Assembly: GCA_964059195.1 (NCBI GenBank)
Contig: CAXKWD010000006.1
Span: forward strand, 6,130,530-6,194,529
Direction of reading: 5' to 3'
Length of the DNA stretch: 64,000 nt
DNA from: Ectobius pallidus
Lineage: Eukaryota > Arthropoda > Insecta > Blattodea > Ectobiidae
A model generated the notes under the pieces. The model ran no database searches. It was given only the letters and a program-made list of their open reading frames with translations, and had not been told where the DNA came from. A program made the translations under genes and the position numbers. Positions 54,970 to 64,000 of this stretch are shown in pieces; position 1 is the stretch's first letter; each line of letters begins with the position of its first letter.

Positions 54970-55675
54970 ACCCTCTCTGGACAACGCAGATCATTTTGCA
55001 AAAAACCACCCGTAAATCGGTCCAGCGTGGTAAGCTAAATAACAGACAACAAGTACATAGCCTTCTTCATCTTTGTCTTCTTTCCTCCTCATCAGAATTA
55101 CCTTCCAAATTAATTGTGAACCAGTACATTAATTAAAAATGCCCTTTTGTTATTTGTTTTGTAACGAAACCCTGTTTCCACAGAGACCACAGCCTAAGAT
55201 TTAGTCAATCAAGTCTCTCATTACAGGCGGCAAGAATGTCACTTAAACTAGGAATAAATCCTTCTCTATATACAAATCTAATACTAGTAGGTGGTCAGAT
55301 AGATCAATACTTATCTTCTCTCTTTCCCACGGTCTTTTCTTAGCGAGGCTTTCCAAAGATCCCTTTGTTCGTTTCTCACTTAAAATTTTCCCCGATTCCA
55401 TTCCTAGACAATCCAGTGACTTTGTTGTTCTTTCCACACGTTGGTAAAAGGAATTAGAGGCCTATCATATTTAGCATTCTCGTATAATATGCATGGAGAC
55501 GACGTATTAGTTCTTTTGTATCTGATGCAATGGGTTATCCCTTCCTCCAAGTTAACAAACAATAACAATTAAACGAAACAAGAAGAACACTGAAATTAGC
55601 TGATCCATTCTGCTTCATTTTAAATGAGTATTAAAAAAGAAAGAAAGAAAGAACAAAATACTTAACTAAAATTTT
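54970..55675. other. No gene recognised
   Basis: A reverse-strand frame at 55437-55243 (MERTTKSLDCLGMESGKIL onward to DLSDHLLVLDL) has an SDH triplet that recalls LINE endonucleases, but the context does not fit and I do not call it. Confidence 0.35.
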
Positions 55676-56205
55676 CGCTAAACTTGAGAATAAGGTGACC
55701 GCCGTCACAACCGGGCCGTACCGAGTAGGACCAAGTCTACAATGTTGCCATTATTACAAACATGATTACATGCCGATTGATTTCGGCAGATAAACGACTG
55801 TTGTAGCGAAAGATGTGTTTTATGAAAGATGTGTAAGGGAAAAAAGCTTCTGCATTAAGAATTTTAGGTTCGTGATAGGTTATGTTAGGTTAGGAACAGT
55901 CATGTTAGTTTAGCAGCAGTATTCTGCATATTGCGGGGTTCGTGCCATATAACAATGTTTTACGAAAGGGGTGGAAGGGTAATAAGGCTTCTAGAAGTAG
56001 TGAAAGCCAAATTCTAGGTCAGAGACAGGTTATGTTAAGTTTAGAACATTTGTATTAGTTTAGGAGCAATATACTGTATAGCATGGGGCTTATTATGTCT
56101 CACATTGAATCTTTTCTGCGACGGGAAATTTATCCTAATACTGATCGTTTCTCTTTTGTTCCCCACGTCTCGGAGGGGCATAGTCACTAATGGCAGAGCA
56201 TGGCT
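55676..56205 (+). repeat. ~530-bp dispersed repeat, copy 2
   Basis: It starts CGCTAAACTTGAGAATAAGG and ends TCGGAGGGGCATAGTCACTA, colinear with 48370-48840 apart from a few insertions (for example AGTAGTGAAAGCCAAATTCT at about 55995). This copy lacks the CCCTTGCACC word (it reads ATCCTAATACTG). Confidence 0.88.
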
Positions 56206-56581
56206 GGCTACGCTATTCTGAAGGAGTTTCAAAATGTTATGCGTGTAGAATACATTAATGCGCTTCGTAACACAACTCTTGAAAGTAGACAAGGATTTGC
56301 AACTCTCAACACTGCATTACAAAGTCTACAAGGTTGTTGCTCTTCCTATAGGGGAACTGTAGGCGTGGTAAACTCTCCGAGGAGTCGGCGGGCAGATTCC
56401 ATTAACTCACCAAATACACTAAATATATAGAGAATTACTTATCTTTAATACTGTTTGAATGAATTTGAGTGAGGTATCACTTTATAAAATATAAGTTTGT
56501 AAAGAAAACCTAAGAGATTATCACAAATTATTATTATTTTTTAAAAGATGGTGGACTCAAGGTACATTACTTTTGAAAATA

Positions 56582-57235
56582 CCGTATTTTACAGACCATA
56601 AGACTGACTTTTTTACCTTGAAAACAGGGTCTTTAAAGTTGGGTGCATCTAATGGTCCGAAGTACTCTAAAAAAAATAAAATTATGAAAAATACTGCTGG
56701 TAATACCATAGTTATAAACAAGGTGTTATAATCGATTAGTTACAAGTTCTTTCACAGACTGTACATCAGTGGACTTCTCACAATCTTAAAATGAGGGTAA
56801 CTGGAAGTCAGCTATACAATGCGGAAAGAAGGGATTGTTGAGTTCTTTTATATGAAAGGAGTTTTTCTCCACTGGGTGGTTTAAATAAAGACAAATGACC
56901 TCTATTTAAACAGCCTGGTCCCATTACACTTTATGCTGAATTGAGGGTTAGAGGGATGTAAAAGTATTTTCAGTTTTTCATTAAAAATCAGTTCAGTTAG
57001 AATTTACGCGTTGCCACCTGTACAGAAGAGATTTTCGTACAATGCAGGTTTTAAGTTAGAAGTGGTTTGTACTGATTCCATTGTACAAGGTTATAATTTC
57101 TTTATGCAATGAAGTATATTATTCCCTTTAAATTTTTTGTTTAAAATCACATTAAATTTCTTTTCCTTTAAATTTCCATTCTAAAATCAAGGTGCATCTT
57201 ATGGTTCGGAGAGTCTTATAGTCCGTAAAATACAG
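56582..57235. mobile_element. 654-bp TA-flanked MITE
   Basis: The left end CCGTATTTTACAGACCATAA and the right end (complement CTGTATTTTACGGACTATAA) match, continuing into GACT and an inner GGTGCATCT(a/t)AT block. TA lies at 56580-56581 and 57236-57237. TIRs of this look with a TA target are widespread in animals. The interior is non-coding. Confidence 0.85.
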
Positions 57236-57689
57236 TAAGTGAAAAATTATATTATAGGAAAGGGTAAATACTTTCCTATCTTTGTATCAGCCCCGGACTC
57301 TTTCCTGTTTTTCTTTTTTGGGAGCTTTGCCTCCAAGCCCCAGCAGGGGCTGTGCCCCTGAACCCCCTTTCCAAGCTTCCATCAGACCCCCTTCACATCG
57401 GGAGCTTGGAGTGCGGTTCTTATTATAAACAGTAACGGGGGGGAACCTAACCATATAAGTAGGTGAAGAGCATCTGTATATAGAACTATTGTTAGCACTG
57501 GATAAGCCTTTGCGAGAATGGCCAATGAAGTGCAAGATCATCAGCCAGCCAATGGGAGCATTGGTGTTCAACCTTTGGGTCGCATAACCACTCTAAACTC
57601 CTCACGTGGAATTCTAGTAGAGTGTTATACTGAACCCACAACTTGTTCTTCCTTTTCCCCGTAATCTCACAAAGACGTAGACACACAGT
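57236..57689. other. No gene recognised
   Basis: It includes a GC-rich low-complexity stretch near 57320-57400 (CCCAGCAGGGGCTGTGCCCC) and no coding signal. Confidence 0.45.
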
Positions 57690-57985
57690 CAGCAGCAGTG
57701 GTCTAGAGGTAGCGTGCCCGCCTCTGGATCCAAAGGTCGCGGAATCAAACCCAGCCGCGGTCGATGGATTTTTCAGACTGTAAAAATCCTGGGCATGGAG
57801 TTCTCCGGGAGGGATTTAAGCTGGAGGGCCTAATAGAGCCTCTTTTGGAAAGGAAGCCAAGAGCTTCTACACCAAAAAACATCCTATCCCAGGAAAAGGA
57901 ATAGTGGAACTGACTAAATACAAGAAACTCGAATTCATATGATAGGAAATTGGGATAGCACAAAAGATCTCTAGGTCAATAATTC
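57690..57985 (+). repeat. tRNA-derived SINE, third family
   Basis: AGTGGTCTAGAGGTAGCGTG (A box) and GGAATCAAACCCAGCC (B-box position), then a body with TTTTTCAGACTGTAAAAATC, GAGGGCCTAATAGAGCC and AAACTCGAATTCATATGATA. The body differs from the 7655/22480 family, so this is a separate SINE family. The exact 3' end is uncertain. Confidence 0.78.
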
Positions 57986-58464
57986 CAATACAACCGCACG
58001 TTTCACCTTATTTCTGAAAATAAAATTGTTGAAATCCCACATACACGTTTGAAACACGTAAGAATTCAGGCATTTCACAGCTTCCTCACTTCCCCACTTC
58101 ACTTTACAAAATGCGAACAAGCTAAATATATGTGAAATATCAGAATTACTATTATAGTTTCATTAAAATTTGGTATCAGCCGAAACTGCATAGTGTCGAA
58201 ACTCAATGTCACCAGTACAAATCGCACTTGTGCATTCAAGCAAAAGTTGCAAAACTTAGTTATGAAACCTAATTTTGTCATGTAAATTAGCCTTTACTGT
58301 TGTCCTTTAATACAGAAATGTGCAATAAGTTAAATCTAGGTTATTTATAATTTAATCATAAATTTCTTATACACAAATCACTGATATGGATATTGTATCC
58401 TGACAGGATTATTTAACAGTTGTGAACTACTCTTTGTTATATATTGCTCTTATTAATTTCACAG

Positions 58465-58818
58465 GTGCCATTCACAGTGAATGATGTGAAGGATTATCTC
58501 AGTAATGGACCACATTGCTACATTTGTGATGGTCTGGTACCAGGGAAAGGTACTCATCTGTTGATGGGCAATGCACCGTATTCTAAGATGGCTTTGTCCA
58601 CCAAAATCGGCCAGTTGATGGGAGACGGCTTTATTGTGATAATGACTACTGAAGACATCCTGTGTCGCAGATGCTCCTCTTTGCTAATCCGACTCGATAA
58701 ACTAGAAGTTGATGTGGAAGTTGTGAAGAAAGCTCTGATTGGCTATTTGAAAATGAAATACAATCTGTATGACGAGGAGCAAGAAATAGAAGGCCTGGAA
58801 CAAGACGTGAGTGATATG
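58465..58818 (+). CDS. Coding exon of an unidentified protein with paired cysteines (ZAD-like?)
   Basis: An acceptor (TTAATTTCACAG|GTG) precedes an open block of 114-118 codons: VPFTVNDVKDYLSNGPHCYI, CDGLVPGKGTHLLM, APYSKMALSTKIGQLMGDGF, EDILCRRCSSLLIRLDKLEV, then an acidic helix YLKMKYNLYDEEQEIEGLEQ. CYIC and CRRC are spaced about 50 residues apart, as in a zinc-binding module like the ZAD of insect zinc-finger proteins. Two donors are possible, CAAGAC|GTGAGT (exon end 58806) and ATATG|GTAAGG (58818); both leave phase 0. The composition looks like a real host gene. Neighbouring exons are outside the window or not recognised. A TIR element lies just downstream in the presumed intron. Confidence 0.65.
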
Positions 58819-58874
58819 GTAAGGACCAGTACATTAAGTACAGTAACATAAGCTGGAGCTAAAATTTTAAATAA

Positions 58875-59755
58875 GGGTCATTCTCAAAAAAATTGCCATT
58901 TTGGTGTCACAAAGCCTGAAAAAGGCTCTTCTAGTTGAGATATCAAGCAATTTGTTTTTTCAGATTTCGCCCCAAACCCATGCAAGTTTTTGTGCCACCC
59001 TAAATAGCGTTCATGTTTATTTAAAAAAATGTGGGGAAAAGTAAGGAGTGTGACTGTCACAACCCATATTCTGCATCCAACATTTTGACTTCTTGACATG
59101 ATATGGCCCAAAATGAATCATCATTCGCGGATAAATGTTAGCTCAACATCCAAATGAAACTGTCTAGAGGATGTTTCAAAATTTAAAAACAGAATCCGAG
59201 CCAGGGAGTTCATTTGAATCTTTGTTACAGAAAACCACGATAAGGAGTGTTACCCGGTCTAGTGCTCCCCAAAGAAGAATTAAGGGGTGATGTAGAGGGG
59301 ATGAAGTATTGCATCATCTTTTTCCCCCTACGACCAATTTCCAACCAGACATCGAGGAGGGAGGACAGCAAGAAAAGTGAAAATAAGATTGAGGGAAATT
59401 GTTTTGGGTAACACTCTTTACATAAATTGCTGTGTCATGTCTTTTGTAAAGTATTTTCAACTGTCTCCAGCATTTCAAGACAAAGGTATTGCTACCTTAC
59501 AACAGATCGGACCATTTCTATTTTTAAAAACCTGAAAACGTGTTGAAATAGGACATGAACAATGGTAACACTCACTGCAAATTCAATACGTTCCACCAAC
59601 TTCAAAAACTCATATACAATCACAAAACGAGAGAACTCATGATTCGTAAACTACAATAATGTTGGAAAACCAGTCGTTCAGAAAAACTGAAGTTGAATGT
59701 TCAATCTGGGGATCCTGTCGAGGAGGAAAAACTTCAATTTGTTTGAGAATGACCC
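58875..59755. mobile_element. 881-bp TIR element in the presumed intron
   Basis: The ends GGGTCATTCTCAAAAAAATT and (complement) GGGTCATTCTCAAACAAATT match at 19 of 20 bases; ATAA lies at 58871-58874 and 59756-59759. An inner pair GGAGTGTTACCC (about 59236) and GGGTAACACTC (about 59406) adds further symmetry. No transposase is seen. The superfamily is unknown to me. Confidence 0.82.
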
Positions 59756-59759
59756 ATAA

Positions 59760-60433
59760 AACACCTTGATTATGCCATATGCGTCATTGGTGAGTACTTT
59801 AAGGGGTACTCGGAGAATTTTTATTTCAAGAGCTTTCTTGTTAAAAAGGTTCTAAAAATGATAAAATTTATCTACCATTACAAAATGTTGTATATGATGA
59901 CAATTGACAAAGTAAAACAAAATAGATACATAAAGTAGGGGAAATCTATACGAGCTAGACCAGGAAGGGCAGGAGATGGCTCTTTGGTGTGAACAGGGGA
60001 GAAGAGAGACTCTAGACCAGGGGTCGGCAACCTATGGATATGCTGAACTGTAATATATGAGGAATGCGTTATTTACATACCTTTGTTAGAATTTTAAACA
60101 GGTTTTGTTGAAATTTGATCAATATTAAACTTATTATTCAAACGTTCGACTACTTTTGAATAATTAGTATAGTTTCACTGTCAAAAAAACTTCATTCCTA
60201 AACTTTGTAATATTAAACTTTTTTGAACAGTCTTGTTTTCATAGCAAGAACTTATCATAAAGTCCAATTACATATTTATAAAATACACAGTTCACTTACA
60301 GTGTACGCACTTGAACAAAAATGCGATATTTGGCAATCCATTTCATCACTCGGGTTCTTGTCGTCTGGCTTGAAGTTGGTTACTCCAAACTGGATACAAT
60401 GTACAGTGGTTCGTCTGCCAGCTTGTTGCTGTA
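59760..60433. other. No gene; one hAT-like terminus
   Basis: CAGGGGTCGGCAACC at about 60018 is a familiar hAT (Charlie-type) terminal sequence, but the partner end is not found. The rest shows nothing. Confidence 0.4.
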
Positions 60434-60435
60434 TA

Positions 60436-61050
60436 CAGTGAAACCCCGATAATATACACGCCCGTTTGTTACGCTATCCTGCGTTATATGCTCTTTTCAT
60501 CCTGTCCCTTGACTTCACTATATAAAACTATAAAATTCACCTCTTAATACGCTTGTCATCCCATTTAATACACTCTTTCGTCTGCCAAAAATATCGTGCT
60601 TTTAAGGATACTGAGAAAATATTTTCCAGACTTCTACATTTATTGTTAGTGCCCGCATGTTCAATAGAATGGAATGCAACTCTTGAGTACCTGCAAGACT
60701 ATTCATAGCACGGATTCAGTCTCCCATGGTCATCCTTGCTGCCAGTTTTAAATTGTGGTGAAACGGAAAGCTTTGTCGATATTGGAGGAATTATAAATTC
60801 TCCATAAATATGATGAAAACACCGGTATGAATCAGAAACAGTTGGCGGAAGCATTACGAATCCCTTCTTCCACGCTTAGAACAATAGTGAAAAATCGTGA
60901 AGCGGTTTACGAGGCTGTAAGCGAATGAAGATGAAATCTGTAAAATAAGAAGACCTGGAAAAAATTCTTGTGGACTGGCTTCACTAGTCTCGAGATGCTT
61001 CCATTCCCTTGAGTGGCGTTAAAATTTTTAAGATTTAAAAATGACCCACT
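60436..61050 (+). pseudogene. Pogo/Tigger transposase N-terminal relic
   Basis: The terminus CAGTGAAACCCCGATAATAT follows TA at 60434-60435. From about 60758 the frame reads VVKRKALSILEEL, then NQKQLAEALRIPSSTLRTIV, KNREAVYEAVSE (Psq-type helix-turn-helix), and in another frame EDLEKILVDWLH, stop, SRDASIPLSGVKIF (start of the CENP-B-type second DNA-binding domain). The catalytic domain is missing. It is related in type to, but not a copy of, the 1980-4548 element. Confidence 0.8.
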
Positions 61051-61142
61051 CTCACTACTACCCGGTCCCGTGTAATATTCTGTTTTTACACAGCCCATTG
61101 AAGAGCGTGTTGCCGGGGTCTATATATATATATATATATGTA

Positions 61143-61813
61143 CGAGGGTTGATCAGGAAAAAAGGTTACAAGTCGAATAAAGAAATATTTATTAACAAAA
61201 GACAGAAAATACAAAAGGGAATTAAGAGGCATACATGCCTATCACTTTTTGACATAATCACGAAGTCTATTTAGGCATTTATCAGAACGCACATGCAACT
61301 TGTTTAACCCGTCTTAGTAGAAATCACGTCCCTGTCCATTGAGCCAGGTCTTGGCAGATGTTTTCACAGCCCTGTCTGAAGAGTACCGACTGCTGGATAA
61401 GTGCTCCTTCAACTTCGGAAACAGGAAATAGTCATTTGGTGCCAAATCTGGGCTGTATGGGGGGTGACTCCAGATTTCCCACCCCAACCGTCGCAACAAT
61501 TCCTGCGTTGCTGGAGCATTATGGGGCCTGGCATTGTCATGCAGGAGGATGACACCTTCACTCAACATGCCCGGTCGTTTGCGTTGGATGGCTTCGCGTA
61601 ACCTTGTCAAAGTGGCACAATAACGAGATCAATTTTCTAAGTGTCTTGCCATTTCAATCGTCCTGAACCATCTGGGAACTTTCACTACCTACCTGCACAC
61701 CAGCTGTATGACAAATAGCGCCCTCTGTCTCCACTCTGGGGAAACAAAAGTTCTCCATAATATGTAGTTTTCAAATGCTGCGGCTTGTAACCTTTTTTTC
61801 TGATCAACCCTCA
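61143..61813 (-). mobile_element. Mariner internal-deletion element
   Basis: TIRs of about 30 bases: CGAGGGTTGATCAGGAAAAA and (complement) TGAGGGTTGATCAGAAAAAA, then AGGTTACAAG, with TA at 61141-61142 and 61814-61815. An (TA)n run at 61120-61139 adjoins the left end. On the reverse strand an ATG gives MARHLEN, stop, followed at once by the catalytic C-terminal half, so the middle of the gene was deleted while both ends were kept. Confidence 0.9.
61314..61610 (-). pseudogene. Mariner transposase C-terminal half
   Basis: 98 open codons: MTRLREAIQRKRPGMLSEGV, ILLHDNARPHNAPATQELL (second catalytic Asp), WSHPPYSPDLAPNDYFLFPK (third Asp, 34 residues on), KLKEHLSSSRYSSD and TWLNGQGRDFY. The first catalytic Asp and the DNA-binding domain are deleted. 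Terminal residues look well preserved, so the deletion is more recent than the decay of the other mariner relics here. Confidence 0.88.
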
Positions 61814-61815
61814 TA

Positions 61816-62348
61816 TTGTTAATACTTTATGGTTGAAAATGTTGACGCACAGAGATAAATAGAGTAACATAACACTTCCATTTTCTGAGCTACATTGTTC
61901 AGAACTAGGAATTTCTTGCTGCGTGCAAATAATTATTGTAAACATCACTCGCTTTGAACTATCCAGAGAACCTTTTACTTGTACGACTTTATAGTTGTCC
62001 AAGGAGCATAATTAGTCCATGCAGCATAAACAAGAATAGGCTAATATAGGATGGTCTAGCGGAATGCTTTGGCCAGTCTTCTGTTTCAAGCTGCAGATCT
62101 TAGTAAGGTACATAATTATTCTGGCCGTAGCCTTCTTAGAAACTGATTTTGTATAGGCTAGTGTCCATAGATACCTGAAGCATTGAACTTGAACGGGTGT
62201 TCTGAACAGGGTGTTACTGTTATCCTTTAGTAAAGAAATGTGCAATAAGTTAAAACTATTTAGAAAATTATTAAAATGAAAGTTAAAACTAGGCTATTTA
62301 TAATTTAATGATCATTTTCTCATATGAATCAGAGGACTAAAAATATCT
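61816..62348. other. No gene; short duplicate of 58290-58375
   Basis: AGAAATGTGCAATAAGTTAAA and TATTTATAATTTAAT(c/g)AT at 62233-62312 also occur at 58313-58366. Otherwise nothing recognised. Confidence 0.5.
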
Positions 62349-63028
62349 GTAGCAAGATTGAGATCGGAAATATATACACACTAAACGTCACTAAAAGGTA
62401 TATTTACACAGGATGTTAATTTCAATGGGTCTTCCCACCATCATCAGCTGATTCCGACTGGTCTTCTAGCGACGGGTGAATGAACTTGTCGATCAAAGTT
62501 CCTTGTATGCTAACTGAAGTGTTGAAGTTTAAGAGATTTTTTTGGTTCTATTTAATGAATATTTTTTCCCAAACTATAAGTTCTATTGGTTTTTCAACTT
62601 GTTTAGTAGTGCAATTTTATTTTCAATTTCATGGCCTACTTCCCAGAAATCCATTGCCAAAGCGGATTTTTCAGTTTGTTTGTTCATAATGTTCCTAAAA
62701 TGTTCTTTTCTCCTTGTATTTAAATTCCTTTTTGTTTGGCCTATATAAAATTTTCCACAATCTTTGCAATTAATTTTGTAAATTCCAGCTTTTTTTGTTA
62801 TGAGGGACCTTATCTTTCTGGTTGGTTTTATAAGATTTTTCAAACTGAATTATTCTGCAATGCCAATTTGATGTTTACATTATTGAAAACCTTCTGAAAT
62901 CTGTTGTTTGCCCATGGTTGGTAGGTGAATCTTTTGTGATTTGTGTTTTCTTTTTCATTTATTAGTGTAGTGTAGTTTAGTGAAGTTTAGTGTGTATATT
63001 TCTGATCTCAATCTTGCTACACATATCA
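62349..63028 (-). mobile_element. Penelope-like element fragment between inverted repeats
   Basis: GTAGCAAGATTGAGATCGGA (from about 62349) and its complement near 63000-63021 (CTGATCTCAATCTTGCTACA) form inverted flanks of about 45 bases including AC(a/-)CTAAAC. Between them the reverse strand carries the end of a Penelope-like protein: a frame at 62843-62583 with AGIYKINCKDCGKFYIGQTK, RNLNTRRKEHFRN and KSALAMDFWEVGHEI, the GIY-YIG nuclease; upstream residues YQPWANNRFQKVFNN are in another frame. It belongs to a different family from the 34147 element. Inverted terminal repeats are a known peculiarity of some Penelope-like insertions. Confidence 0.82.
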
Positions 63029-63829
63029 ACACTTCACTGTTCATTATATTATATATCACCAGTTTTCTTGGCCTACTTCACATTATTAGGGTCAAGTGAG
63101 GAACTGTAAATCTAGGGCAAGTGTAAGTTAAATGCCCTCTGGGATTAGATTATCGGTATATTTTAAGGTGGAAATTTGTTATAAAAATATAAACCAAATC
63201 TGTCTTCATTTTCTCTGCAAGCTACCTGAAGCACCCTGGCGACCCCTGCTCGAAACTGTAGCACCTGTGTACTCGACTCACTCCACTGTCATGGGCTCAC
63301 TCACACTGGGCTACTTGTACACAGTTACACAATTATTCACTATGTTAATGGTTATTGTATAAATAGTGGTGCAAAATTTGGAGGTACTTTTTTATTATTC
63401 AAATTTGTCCAGATCGTCTGAAATGACTATTTCACAGTAACTCTAACCAAGCTGTGCTACAATCAGAAACAAATAATATGGCCTGCACCATCTCGATCCC
63501 AGTACTTCCAATGTCGATATCCACAGGACTTAATTAAAGTAATAACAGTGTTCTCAGAAAACACCTCACAATTTATATAAAATTACTCTTGATTGGCAAT
63601 TTACATTGAACAAACTTTTCATCTAGAATCACTGAAGCAGAGATGCCAACCTTGAAAGATGGTTATCAGTAGTGTGTCTAATCGGATGGTGGGGGACTCG
63701 ATGTCTCGGGCAAATTAATATATGCAATTTCAAACATCAACATGCACTAAACACAGGCTTATAAACATCGCCTTGAATAAAGGTCTGGCTGCAGATAAAG
63801 GGAGGTTATGTTCCACCAAAAAACGAGTG
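63029..63829. other. No gene recognised
   Basis: AT-rich sequence with short frames only. Confidence 0.5.
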
Positions 63830-63992
63830 AAATAACATGCTGCCCCTTGACGCGCCCGTACTCTTCATGCTTTTTTGAGATCACATGGCGTCTACAGTCA
63901 TCGCGTCCTCCATGTTTAACCGAAAAATCACAATTACAGGTTTCACTAAATACTGTACGTGATTCGGTGAAATTTTTGAAGGTCTGAGGCAA
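63830..63992 (-). pseudogene. BED-like zinc-finger fragment at window edge
   Basis: Reverse strand: VFSETCNCDFSVKHGGRDDC, RRHVISKKHEEYGRVKG. The C-x-C-DFSV-x-HGG-x4-RRH-x4-KH pattern matches the N-terminal finger of a group of insect hAT-like transposases and their domesticated relatives. The frame may start outside the window (the ATG at 63992 is an edge artefact or true). No catalytic domain follows downstream to 63100. Confidence 0.5.
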
Positions 63993-64000
63993 GGAAACTC

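Noticed and set aside
55243..55437. LINE endonuclease fragment (SDH triplet)
   Set aside because: A three-residue match without the flanking conserved blocks is too weak.

Overview
This is a window of transposon-rich animal nuclear DNA, most likely from an insect with a large genome. The evidence is AT-rich DNA with no operons, many insect-type LINEs, mariner, hAT, pogo, MULE, Helitron and Penelope relics, tRNA-derived SINEs, and a C2H2 zinc-finger gene with an acidic, lysine/glutamate-rich N-terminus. The frequent short motifs (TAGGCCTA-like words, CCTAACCTAACC) and the protein styles remind me of cockroach or termite sequence, but that species guess is weak and unverified.

Layout. 1-7125: a ~180-bp tandem repeat, then a reverse-strand jockey/CR1-type reverse transcriptase relic cut by four DNA transposons (two mariner derivatives, one pogo/Tigger-like, one Harbinger-like); the pogo element holds two copies of one hAT family and one of these holds a SINE. 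7460-12263: SINE, then a reverse-strand MULE-type gene (zinc fingers, FAR1-like domain, DDE transposase, SWIM finger) cut by a 5'-truncated LINE. 14090-18060: dispersed repeat, SINE and a nearly complete endonuclease-RT LINE of RTE/BovB style. 18328-19473: the best host-gene candidate, a ten-finger C2H2 protein. 20030-23225: LINE tail and a Tc1/mariner-superfamily element with an intact transposase ORF and near-perfect TIRs, sitting in a dispersed repeat whose empty copy lies at about 53150. 24478-25515: LINE ORF1 joined tail-to-tail to an inverted RT fragment of similar type. 25781-30240: a 4.46-kb element with CCCTAGTAGCACA termini, large inverted repeats and several nested insertions. 31043-32614: Helitrons, two head to tail. 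33501-40735: mariner and LINE relics and a Penelope-like element split by a 5.2-kb non-coding LTR element with a 4-bp target duplication. 44560-46600: two adjacent, unrelated tandem arrays. 47465-57980: dispersed repeats, MITEs, SINEs and a decayed THAP-domain reading frame. 58465-58818: a probable host coding exon with paired cysteines. 58875-63992: further DNA transposon and Penelope relics and a BED-like zinc-finger fragment at the window edge.

The genes do not form a pathway. Only two items look like cellular coding sequence (the ten-finger protein and the 58465 exon). The biological interest is in transposon dynamics: the nesting order gives relative ages, several families have evolved non-autonomous forms whose structure can be read directly (a mariner whose 5' half was replaced by an inverted copy of its own 3' end; a 36-codon mini-transposase), and paralogous empty sites confirm insertion boundaries. 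I did not find a convincing new cellular system. All family names come from motif recognition by eye, without database search.
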